Numbered from the stretch's first letter, positions 1 through 5,120 are shown. The stretch is 8,312 nucleotides of DNA from Candidatus Hikarchaeia archaeon HikBin4 (GCA_009889685.1 WTZT01000025.1:1-8312); one strand, 5' to 3'. Notes: generated by a model from the letters alone, not told the origin. A program made the numbers and translations.

Positions 1-855
1 CCATTTTATAGAAACCCTATCGATTTTGCAGATATTCTAGCATCTTTGACTGAATTAACCGATGGGCGTGAAGTTAGTGATGGAATCGGAAGAGGTAGCA
101 TTGCACAAACAGGTAAGGAGGTCTCCACCCCCTCTCCTTATTCTATGCTGTCCGAAACTGTCATCTGTGTTAATCAACTTTTAGACGGAACAAAAATTAA
201 TTTCAGTGATTATCCTTTGCTCACTAATTATTTCAACTTACAACCGAAAGGAAAAATGCAGATGAGATTTTCTCCCCAAGCACCTATCAAATTTTATCTA
301 GGTGGATATGGTGACATGGCAATGGAAGTTGCTAGAAAGCACATGGACGGTGTTCTCTTAGGCGGTATGTATCTCCCCCTGCTCCGCGCAGGAAAAATAA
401 ATGAACTATATGGTAAATTAAATTCAAAAGAACCCCCTTTCAGGTCAACCGATCCCTTACTTTTGGCCGAAATAAATGTCTCCGTTGATCCTGATCATAA
501 AGCGGCAATGGAATTTCCAAAACCCTACGTTGCACATGCACTCATGACCCTCAAAAAGACTGGTTTTTCCGATTTGGATTTCCAATCTGTAGGTGTCAAA
601 CCAAAAAATGTAACTAAAATCTATGATGCTTTCAATGGAGGGGCGACGATTCAAGAAGCAGCCAAATTAGTCACAGAAGAAATGGTCAATGCCACATTCA
701 TCGCCGGCGATGCAGACGCTTGTATAGAGGGCCTTGCTCAATGTTTTGATTCACCCGAAACGCAACAATTGAAACAAGTTATCCTAGCCAAACTTGGGCC
801 CAACTATTCTCAATCCATCAAAACACTTTCACAAGATGTTTTGCCTTCTCTTTAA
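1..855 (+). CDS. LLM-class (luciferase-like) flavin/F420-dependent oxidoreductase, 5' truncated
   Basis: The reading frame is open from the first base, so the gene begins upstream of the window; the TTG at 46 is an internal leucine, not a start. The first residues (PFYRNPIDFADILASL) fit the middle of an LLM-family TIM barrel, where family members have a similar stretch before 'L(T/D)ELSDGR'. It is followed by the phosphate/flavin-binding-like GIGRGS and later by a strand-turn 'ADGVLLGG'-like motif (MDGVLLGGMY). The C-terminal part, with 'VNVSVDPD', 'EEMVNATFIAGDADACIEGL' and 'AKLGPNYSQSIKTL', is typical of archaeal LLM proteins related to methylenetetrahydromethanopterin reductase (Mer). Such enzymes use FMN or F420H2; the substrate cannot be read from sequence. 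The nitrile hydratase alpha gene starts 49 nt downstream on the same strand, so cotranscription is possible. Family assignment is firm; reaction unknown. Confidence 0.85.
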   Translation, partial: PFYRNPIDFADILASLTELTDGREVSDGIGRGSIAQTGKEVSTPSPYSMLSETVICVNQLLDGTKINFSDYPLLTNYFNLQPKGKMQMRFSPQAPIKFYLGGYGDMAMEVARKHMDGVLLGGMYLPLLRAGKINELYGKLNSKEPPFRSTDPLLLAEINVSVDPDHKAAMEFPKPYVAHALMTLKKTGFSDLDFQSVGVKPKNVTKIYDAFNGGATIQEAAKLVTEEMVNATFIAGDADACIEGLAQCFDSPETQQLKQVILAKLGPNYSQSIKTLSQDVLPSL

Positions 856-864
856 TACCGATAA

Positions 865-900
865 AGATAGGTTCACTCTACTCCTATCTGACGGCGATAG
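865..900 (+). promoter_or_regulatory. Overlapping inverted repeats in the leader of the nitrile hydratase alpha gene
   Basis: AGATAGG (865-871) is perfectly complementary to CCTATCT (883-889) with an 11-nt spacer. The inner CTATC (884-888) can instead pair with GATAG (896-900) across a 7-nt loop. The two hairpins are mutually exclusive, and the second ends 4 nt before the ATG at 905. It could be a regulator's operator or a leader RNA switch affecting start-codon access; chance is also possible for such short stems. Confidence 0.35.
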
Positions 901-904
901 TACC

Positions 905-1504
905 ATGTCCCTTGAACCTCAAAACGATCAGGAAATACAAGACCCAAAATCTAGAGTGAGAGCATTACAATCTTTATTAGTAGAAAAAGGTCTGCTTTCC
1001 CATGAAGCAATAGATGCAGCAATTTCTGCTTATGAACACGATATCGGTCCTCAAAACGGAGCAAAAATTGTTGCTAGGGCCTGGGTGGATGACGATTTTA
1101 AAGAGAGACTTTTAACAGATCCCGTATCTGCCATCGGTGAATTCAATTTTGAAATGGGATCTCAACATGTACAAGTGGTTGAAAACACAGACGAGGTCCA
1201 CAATGTTGTCGTTTGTACTCTTTGCTCTTGCTATCCTTGGTCTGTATTGGGATTGCCACCCACTTGGTACAAGTCCCCTGAATATCGCGCACGAGCCGTT
1301 CTTGAACCAAGATCTGTACTCCGAGAATTCGGACTAGATTTGGACGATGACATAGAAGTTAAAGTCCATGATTCTAGTGCTGATCTCAGGTATATGGTTC
1401 TCCCTCAACGGCCATCTGGAACCGAATCTTTAACCGAGTCAGAACTTGCTGATATCGTCACTCGAGATTCCATGATTGGTGTTTCTCAAATAACGGTAAC
1501 TTAA
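905..1504 (+). CDS. nthA: Nitrile hydratase alpha subunit, cobalt type
   Basis: A 199-residue protein, the usual length for nitrile hydratase alpha subunits, which hydrate nitriles to amides in an alpha/beta metalloenzyme. The metal-binding loop is VCTLCSCYPW at 103-112: three cysteines in C-T-L-C-S-C, where the threonine marks the cobalt type (serine marks the iron type). It continues into the family block GLPPTWYKSPEYRAR (116-130) and ends with YMVLPQRPSGTE (163-174) and VTRDSMIGV (185-193), also diagnostic. WSVLG replaces the more usual WPVLG. The ATG at 905 is chosen because it gives the family length; the frame is open back to 794, but that would overlap the preceding gene. The same CTLCSC loop occurs in thiocyanate hydrolase gamma subunits, so that activity is an alternative. 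The accessory gene follows after 14 nt; no full beta subunit lies in the window. Confidence 0.93.
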   Translation: MSLEPQNDQEIQDPKSRVRALQSLLVEKGLLSHEAIDAAISAYEHDIGPQNGAKIVARAWVDDDFKERLLTDPVSAIGEFNFEMGSQHVQVVENTDEVHNVVVCTLCSCYPWSVLGLPPTWYKSPEYRARAVLEPRSVLREFGLDLDDDIEVKVHDSSADLRYMVLPQRPSGTESLTESELADIVTRDSMIGVSQITVT

Positions 1505-1518
1505 AGGGACAAACTTTC

Positions 1519-1947
1519 ATGCCACTTTCCACTCCTACTAATATTCAGAAACATGCAGAAGAAATCCTCAGTAAACTTTCCAACCTGGGAGGATTTCCCC
1601 AGACACCTGGTGGAAGTCCCCTCTTCTCTGAACCCTGGCAGGCTAGTATTTTCGGCATGGTGGTGGCATTACATGAGCGCAATCTTTTTCCTTGGAACGA
1701 CTTTCAAAAATTGTTGATCCAAAGGATCGAAAAAACTGACCCCTCCCATCTACAGAAAGAAACCGATTGGGTGTATTATTCACTTTGGATTGAAATACTA
1801 GAGCAGATCTTATCGAACCAAAAACATATGGAAATATCAGAACTTGACAAGAGGGCCCTTGAATTTGCAGAGGGCATTCGAGACGCTTCTGAGTTTGTTA
1901 TCGGGGGCCATTCACATCCACATGAGGGCCATTCACACCCTCACTAG
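1519..1947 (+). CDS. Nitrile hydratase accessory protein / beta-subunit N-terminal homolog with His-rich tail
   Basis: 142 residues, starting 14 nt after the alpha subunit, hence probably in the same operon. The segment FSEPWQASIFGMVVALHERN with following LFPWNDF (36-62), and YYSLWIEILEQIL (86-98), match the nitrile hydratase accessory/activator family (P14K-like), which is homologous to the N-terminal helical part of the beta subunit. These proteins act as cobalt chaperones for alpha, in some cases by subunit swapping. The last 14 residues, GGHSHPHEGHSHPH (129-142), form a histidine-rich tail with six His, encoded by a 21-bp tandem repeat. By analogy with His-rich tails of UreE or HypB it could bind Co or Ni, but that is inference. 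An alternative is a short beta-type subunit of a split enzyme, as in thiocyanate hydrolase. The usual C-terminal SH3-like half of beta is absent. Confidence 0.82.
   Translation: MPLSTPTNIQKHAEEILSKLSNLGGFPQTPGGSPLFSEPWQASIFGMVVALHERNLFPWNDFQKLLIQRIEKTDPSHLQKETDWVYYSLWIEILEQILSNQKHMEISELDKRALEFAEGIRDASEFVIGGHSHPHEGHSHPH
1906..1944 (+). repeat. 21-bp tandem repeat encoding the His-rich tail
   Basis: Two near-identical copies with a 21-nt period (ggccattcacatccacat at 1906-1923 and its variant starting at 1927) encode GHSHPHE and GHSHPH. The period equals seven codons, so copy-number change would lengthen or shorten the metal-binding-like tail in frame. Confidence 0.75.
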
Positions 1948-1964
1948 TTCTCTCAAGTGTACTA

Positions 1965-1970
1965 TTTTTT
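1965..1970 (+). terminator. Oligo-T terminator after the nitrile hydratase genes
   Basis: A run of six T lies 18 nt after the accessory-gene stop and before the tRNA promoter. Archaeal RNA polymerase terminates at such T runs without a hairpin. Position is suitable; strength cannot be judged from sequence. Confidence 0.45.
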
Positions 1971-1992
1971 CAAACCTCCACCTAGTTCGAAG

Positions 1993-2002
1993 CTATTATA
2001 AT
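1993..2002 (+). promoter_or_regulatory. TATA box of the CAT-anticodon tRNA
   Basis: ctattataat lies about 26-35 nt before the mature tRNA 5' end at 2028, the expected distance of an archaeal TATA box from the start site. Confidence 0.55.
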
Positions 2003-2027
2003 AATCAGTCGCCTTTTGATAGCTATC

Positions 2028-2102
2028 GGGCCTGTATCTCAGCCTGGTTAGAGAGCCCGGCTCATAACCGGTTCGTCCTCGGTTCAAATCCGAGCTGGCC
2101 CA
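2028..2102 (+). tRNA. tRNA with CAT anticodon (elongator tRNA-Met or tRNA-Ile2)
   Basis: A 75-nt cloverleaf: acceptor GGGCCTG with CTGGCCC plus discriminator A; D stem TCTC/GAGA with loop AGCCTGGTTA; anticodon loop CTCATAA giving anticodon CAT; T arm CTCGG-TTCAAAT-CCGAG. CCA is not encoded. Two stem positions do not pair: T6 with T67 and C27 with T43. It lacks the three G-C pairs under the anticodon loop seen in initiators, so it is not initiator tRNA. The GGGCC start and the CCCGG-CTCATAA context resemble archaeal tRNA-Ile2, in which C34 is modified to agmatidine to read AUA, but elongator Met cannot be excluded by eye. A short T run follows at 2105-2108. Confidence 0.9.
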
Positions 2103-2104
2103 TA

Positions 2105-2108
2105 TTTT
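2105..2108 (+). terminator. Short T-run terminator after the tRNA
   Basis: TTTT followed by CT starts 2 nt after the mature tRNA 3' end. Short T runs right after archaeal tRNA genes are common termination points. Confidence 0.3.
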
Positions 2109-2157
2109 CTGGTCCTATATTGATAAATCCAAACCCGGATTCCGCCGCCACTTATTT

Positions 2158-2328
2158 TTATTTCGTATATGTTTGGTGGTACTGATTCCTTAAGAATTTG
2201 TACGCATCCTCTTCTTCTTCATCCTCTTCATCCTCTTCGAACCCCTTGATCCCCTCTGCTCCAAAACACCCTGATATAACAAGGCATAAAACACACAAAA
2301 CTACCATTGCCATTTTTAGTTTTAACAT
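2158..2328 (-). CDS. Small acidic lipoprotein, 56 residues
   Basis: On the minus strand an ATG at 2328 opens a 56-codon frame ending in TAA at 2158. It begins with a classical lipoprotein signal peptide: MLKLKMAM, a hydrophobic stretch VVLCVLCLV, then the lipobox ISGC with the acceptor cysteine at residue 21. The mature part would be only 36 residues: CFGAEGIKGF, a run of eleven Glu/Asp (31-41), and an aromatic, mixed-charge end (AYKFLRNQYHQTYTK). It would be anchored outside the cell membrane by a lipid on Cys21. No family is recognised. A good TATA-like box (2347-2356) lies 19-28 nt upstream, suggesting a leaderless transcript, divergent from msrA. On the plus strand the acidic run reads as a serine-codon microsatellite, which hides the gene. 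The signal peptide and promoter make a chance frame unlikely; expression is unproven. Confidence 0.7.
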   Translation of the reverse strand: MLKLKMAMVVLCVLCLVISGCFGAEGIKGFEEDEEDEEEEDAYKFLRNQYHQTYTK

Positions 2329-2346
2329 ATCTACTAAATATTGTTC

Positions 2347-2356
2347 TTATACATAT
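2347..2356 (-). promoter_or_regulatory. TATA box of the small lipoprotein gene
   Basis: On the minus strand this reads tatgtataag, centred about 24 nt before the ATG at 2328, fitting a leaderless archaeal promoter. Confidence 0.5.
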
Positions 2357-2363
2357 AACTCTC

Positions 2364-2396
2364 TGGTCCCCGGGGGAAAATTTTATTATCTGACCA
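2364..2396. repeat. Palindromic block between the lipoprotein gene and msrA
   Basis: TGGTC (2364-2368) and GACCA (2392-2396) are inverted repeats enclosing a GC palindrome (tccccgggga-like, 2367-2377) and an AT palindrome (aaaatttt, 2377-2384). It sits just upstream of the lipoprotein TATA box, where an archaeal activator or repressor could bind. A T run at 2403-2408 follows on the plus strand. Confidence 0.35.
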
Positions 2397-2402
2397 GGTC
2401 CA

Positions 2403-2408
2403 TTTTTT
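2403..2408 (+). terminator. T run downstream of the palindromic block
   Basis: Six T residues follow the inverted repeat ending at 2396. It has the look of a terminator, but no gene on the plus strand ends here, so it may be meaningless or end a small unrecognised RNA. Confidence 0.2.
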
Positions 2409-2433
2409 CTCTCATTTATTTTGTCTAAACCAT

Positions 2434-2444
2434 TTAGTACATAT
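2434..2444 (+). promoter_or_regulatory. TATA-like box of msrA
   Basis: ttagtacatat lies about 24-34 nt before the msrA ATG at 2468 and fits a leaderless archaeal promoter. No Shine-Dalgarno sequence precedes the ATG, which supports leaderless translation. Confidence 0.4.
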
Positions 2445-2467
2445 CTTTCCACCCCAATCTATCAATC

Positions 2468-3016
2468 ATGCCTGAAGAATTTCCACATGCCACTTTTGCC
2501 GGTGGATGTTTTTGGTGTATCGAGGCTGCGTTCTCTCAATTCCAAGCGGTGGGTCCAATCAAACCCGGATATTGCGGTGGAGATACTATAAACCCCACTT
2601 ATAATGAAGTCTGTTCTGGAAAAACTGGCCACGCAGAAGCTGTACAACTCTCCTACGATCCTCACTTATTTTCCTATGAAAACCTCCTTGAAATTTTCTT
2701 TGCTATACATGACCCAACCCAACTCAATCAACAGGGACCCGACGTTGGATCCCAATACCGATCTGCAATTTTCTATCACAACTCTACTCAAAAGTCAGCC
2801 GCAGAATCTTATGTAAACCTATTAATTGAACAAAACCCATATGACAAACCAATTGTAACTGAAATAGCTGAATTATCTACTTTCTATGAAGCCGAGGAGT
2901 ATCATCACGATTACTTTTCAAAAAATCCTTCCAACCCTTATTGTATTTTCAATACCCTCCCAAAAATGATCAAGGCAAGAGAAATATTCCCTAATACACC
3001 GACTGCGAACGATTAA
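2468..3016 (+). CDS. msrA: Peptide methionine sulfoxide reductase MsrA
   Basis: 182 residues, a normal single-domain MsrA, which reduces the S-epimer of methionine sulfoxide in proteins and free methionine using thioredoxin-type reductants in the cytoplasm. The catalytic motif GCFWC is at 13-17 with the sulfenic-acid-forming Cys14. Other family signatures are GHAEAV (54-59, with catalytic Glu57), HDPTQLNQQGPDVGSQYRSA (81-100), and EEYHHDYF followed by NPYC near the end. The C-terminal cysteine in NPYC and Cys36 in GYCGG (where GYAGG is more usual) are candidate resolving cysteines. The ATG at 2468 puts the active site at the usual distance from the N terminus. The gene stands alone, with divergent lipoprotein upstream and a convergent tRNA downstream; no msrB is in the window. 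Confidence 0.97.
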   Translation: MPEEFPHATFAGGCFWCIEAAFSQFQAVGPIKPGYCGGDTINPTYNEVCSGKTGHAEAVQLSYDPHLFSYENLLEIFFAIHDPTQLNQQGPDVGSQYRSAIFYHNSTQKSAAESYVNLLIEQNPYDKPIVTEIAELSTFYEAEEYHHDYFSKNPSNPYCIFNTLPKMIKAREIFPNTPTAND

Positions 3017-3017
3017 T

Positions 3018-3042
3018 TTAGCCTACTGAATTTTCAGGCTAA
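3018..3042. terminator. Hairpin between msrA and tRNA-Gly
   Basis: TTAGCCT (3018-3024) and AGGCTAA (3036-3042) are perfect inverted repeats; an alternative fold pairs TTAGC/GCTAA plus CTGAA/TTCAG with a 3-nt bulge and a TT loop. It begins 2 nt after the msrA stop and separates two convergent genes, so it may act as a bidirectional terminator or 3'-end stabiliser. It lacks a following long T run. Confidence 0.45.
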
Positions 3043-3063
3043 CAGCCGAATCTCTTAGGACAA

Positions 3064-3134
3064 TGCGTCGACCGGGAATTGAACCCGGGCTTAGGGCTTG
3101 GAAGGCCCTAGTCATACCACTAGACCATCGGCGC
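3064..3134 (-). tRNA. tRNA-Gly (TCC anticodon)
   Basis: Read on the minus strand: acceptor GCGCCGA with TCGACGC plus discriminator A, D arm GTCT-AGTGGTA-TGAC, anticodon arm AGGGC-CTTCCAA-GCCCT (anticodon TCC), T arm CCGGG-TTCAATT-CCCGG; 71 nt and no encoded CCA. C4 faces A69 in the acceptor stem, an unusual mismatch that C-to-U conversion would repair. A TATA box lies upstream at 3157-3164. Confidence 0.95.
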
Positions 3135-3156
3135 CTACTAGACTAATTCTCCTCCC

Positions 3157-3164
3157 TATAATAT
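3157..3164 (-). promoter_or_regulatory. TATA box of tRNA-Gly
   Basis: On the minus strand atattata lies 23-30 nt before the tRNA 5' end. The most upstream ATG of the transporter frame (3163) falls inside this box, which argues against that start. Confidence 0.55.
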
Positions 3165-3223
3165 GGGCCTTCCCATTTTCAAGCAGCTTTCCCTTCAAAT
3201 CCCAAATACAATCTCGCAATCAG

Positions 3224-3228
3224 TATAT
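3224..3228 (+). promoter_or_regulatory. TATA-like box of the MFS transporter
   Basis: tatat within agtatatcc is centred about 33 nt before the ATG at 3259, which would give a leader of only a few nucleotides. This supports 3259 as the start. Confidence 0.35.
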
Positions 3229-3258
3229 CCTTCCCCCTCGAATAATTATTTTCAACAA

Positions 3259-4452
3259 ATGACTTCTCTTTCTCTCTCAAAACGGTTTCTTTTAATTTTA
3301 GGTATGATACTTGTCTCTTTTAACTTTCGACCTGCTATCTCTTCAGTTCCACCTCTACTAGAGTTGATCAAAACCGATCTAAATCTGAGCTACTTCGTTG
3401 CTAGTCTTTTGACTGCCATTCCCACTCTTTCAATGGGAATTTTTGCTCTTTTAGCCGTCCCATTTTCTCGATTCTTTGGACGGGAAAAGGCAATCTTATA
3501 TGCTGTTTTTTTAATCGGTATTGCAACCTTTTCTCGACTCTGGGGTTCTAATTTATTCTTCCTTCTCGGAACGACCATAGTCCTTGGTATGGGAATTGCG
3601 ATTGCCCAAACACTACTTCCCTCTTTTGTAAAAGCTCATTTTCCCAATCGTGCAGTAAGTATCACTGGAATCTATGCAACTTCTTTAACCCTAGGAGCGG
3701 TAGTTGCTGCTGGTTTTTCTGTCCCCTTATTTTCCTTCTTCGGAGATTGGACGTTTTCACTTGCATTTTGGTCTATTTTTGCAATCATTGCCCTAGTAGT
3801 TTGGTTTCCTCTCACATTACAGAAACGTTCTGAAACCCCCACTCAGGTGTCCATTTCTTCTGTTTTTTCAAAAGCAACTTGGTCCCACCCTTGGGTCTGG
3901 GCGATCTCTTTATTCCTCGCTCTTGTGACTCTCTTATTCTACTCAGTATTGTCCTGGATATCCCCTCTATATATCTCCCTAGGTTGGTCTGCAAATGATG
4001 CAGGCCTATTGCTCACCGTGTTTCTATTAACCCAACTAATTGGAGCTGCCAGTATCTCCGTTCTAGCAGATTTAAACACCGACCGTAGACCTTGGATTTT
4101 CTTCAGTTTGGTTCTAAGTGCCATTGGCTTATTTGCCATTACAATGTTTCCCCTTTTGGAACCTTTTTTGTGGGTCAGTCTACTCGGAATTGGTCTAGGT
4201 GGAATTTTTCCTCTATCCATGACGTTACCAATTGATTATTCTTCAGATGAGAAAACCGCAGAAAAGCTCACTTCAATTGTTCTTTTTTTCGGTTATTCCC
4301 TCGCCGCGATAGGCCCTTCTGCCATAGGACTCATTCGTGATATATTCGGAGATTACTATCTCGCATTCCTTTCTCTATTTTTCATTAACCTCATCGCTTT
4401 GATATTCACCTTCAAATTTAAACCCGGAATTTCAATTAGCCTCTCCGATTAA
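3259..4452 (+). CDS. MFS transporter of the CynX/NimT type
   Basis: 397 residues from the ATG at 3259, with about 12 hydrophobic helices in two halves. The start of helix 1 carries FNFRPAISSVPPLL (21-34), the counterpart of the 'NLRPALTSVGPLL' signature of the CynX/NimT subfamily (cyanate transporter CynX, nitroimidazole-resistance NimT and relatives). The cytoplasmic loop after helix 2 holds a short basic stretch (SRFFGREKA) replacing the standard MFS motif A. The frame is open 32 codons further up to an ATG at 3163, but that extension is not hydrophobic, is outside family length and starts inside the tRNA-Gly TATA box. Substrate cannot be inferred; cyanate uptake is a known subfamily role, but no cyanase is nearby. 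The TAA overlaps the stop of the convergent methyltransferase gene. Confidence 0.88.
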   Translation: MTSLSLSKRFLLILGMILVSFNFRPAISSVPPLLELIKTDLNLSYFVASLLTAIPTLSMGIFALLAVPFSRFFGREKAILYAVFLIGIATFSRLWGSNLFFLLGTTIVLGMGIAIAQTLLPSFVKAHFPNRAVSITGIYATSLTLGAVVAAGFSVPLFSFFGDWTFSLAFWSIFAIIALVVWFPLTLQKRSETPTQVSISSVFSKATWSHPWVWAISLFLALVTLLFYSVLSWISPLYISLGWSANDAGLLLTVFLLTQLIGAASISVLADLNTDRRPWIFFSLVLSAIGLFAITMFPLLEPFLWVSLLGIGLGGIFPLSMTLPIDYSSDEKTAEKLTSIVLFFGYSLAAIGPSAIGLIRDIFGDYYLAFLSLFFINLIALIFTFKFKPGISISLSD

Positions 4453-5108
4453 CCCTTATTCACAACAGCATAACAATTCCCTTCATTTGAGTATATGTCT
4501 ATCACTTCCAATCTACTGGCATTGACATCTCTCTCAAATTCTTCTATATCATAAATGTGGTAATACCGCGGAACTTTAGTTCCATCCGGAAGGGTCCAAT
4601 TAACAAGTGTATCAAAACCTCTCTCTTCATCAAAACGCTCATGCTCTGTACACCACGATCCTACAATGGAAATTCCGTTTGTAGTTAGCACACGCTCCAA
4701 CTCATTTAAACTAGCAATTCTACACTCTGCAGTAGGAAGGTGATGTATCGTTGCAACATAAACTCCTATGTCTATACACTCCGTTCGAACCGGTAACTCC
4801 ATTACATTTCCTCTAATGGAATTCACTTCAAACCCATTATTTTCTCCTCTGTTAACAGTTTCAAGTAACATCATGGAGCTCATATCTACCCCAACAACCC
4901 TTTCCACACATTTTGATAGTAGTTCCGAATGTCTCCCATTTCCGCAACCCATATCGAGCGCAACGTCTCCTGATAATTCTTCCAGAAACTTTCCTACTTC
5001 TGGCCATGGATGAAATCTAGTTTGAGAGAAATGCGACCCTATTTTTTCATATGCCCGCATAACCTCTTTGACGACTTCATAGTCTTCAGAAAGTTCACTG
5101 AGTATCAT
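4449..5108 (-). CDS. Trm9-like class I SAM-dependent methyltransferase
   Basis: 219 residues. FSQTRFHPWPEV (27-38) and RYYHIY (181-186) are hallmark blocks of Trm9/ALKBH8-type tRNA wobble-uridine methyltransferases. Between them lie SAM motif I DMGCGNG (52-58), motif II VVGVDMSSMML (71-81), and VATIHHLPT (118-126). In eukaryotes Trm9 with the partner Trm112 completes mcm5U34 in tRNAs such as Arg(UCU), Glu(UUC) and Gly(UCC). Archaeal homologs are expected to act on tRNA too, but the exact reaction here is inference; no Trm112 gene is in the window. The start at 5108 follows GGGAGGAG (5121-5128) by 12 nt, a slightly long Shine-Dalgarno spacing. A box reading gataatatga (5151-5160) would put the transcript start near 5130. 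It is divergent from tatA and convergent with the MFS gene. Confidence 0.85.
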   Translation of the reverse strand: MILSELSEDYEVVKEVMRAYEKIGSHFSQTRFHPWPEVGKFLEELSGDVALDMGCGNGRHSELLSKCVERVVGVDMSSMMLLETVNRGENNGFEVNSIRGNVMELPVRTECIDIGVYVATIHHLPTAECRIASLNELERVLTTNGISIVGSWCTEHERFDEERGFDTLVNWTLPDGTKVPRYYHIYDIEEFERDVNASRLEVIDIYSNEGNCYAVVNKG

Positions 5109-5120
5109 CTTTTTGAGCTT

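Noticed and set aside
46..48. TTG as the start of the LLM oxidoreductase
   Set aside because: The 15 codons before it are open and read as conserved LLM sequence, so the gene is cut by the window edge.
794..904. N-terminal extension of nitrile hydratase alpha from an ATG at 794
   Set aside because: It would overlap the LLM gene by 62 nt and add 37 residues not seen in the family; ATG 905 gives the normal length.
1906..1944. CRISPR-like repeat
   Set aside because: The two 21-bp copies are directly adjacent, in frame within a gene and have no spacers.
2028..2102. tRNA as an integration (att) site
   Set aside because: No integrase, no repeated tRNA 3' end and no mobile genes were seen near any of the three tRNAs.
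1844..2185. Plus-strand frame overlapping the accessory gene end and the tRNA
   Set aside because: It runs straight through a well-formed tRNA and is in a different frame from the recognised accessory protein.
2198..2428. Plus-strand frame with a poly-serine run
   Set aside because: The run is the complement of the Glu/Asp codons of the minus-strand lipoprotein gene; the rest has no protein-like features.
3163..3258. Upstream ATG for the MFS transporter
   Set aside because: It lies inside the tRNA-Gly TATA box and adds 32 non-hydrophobic residues; ATG 3259 fits family length and has its own TATA-like box.
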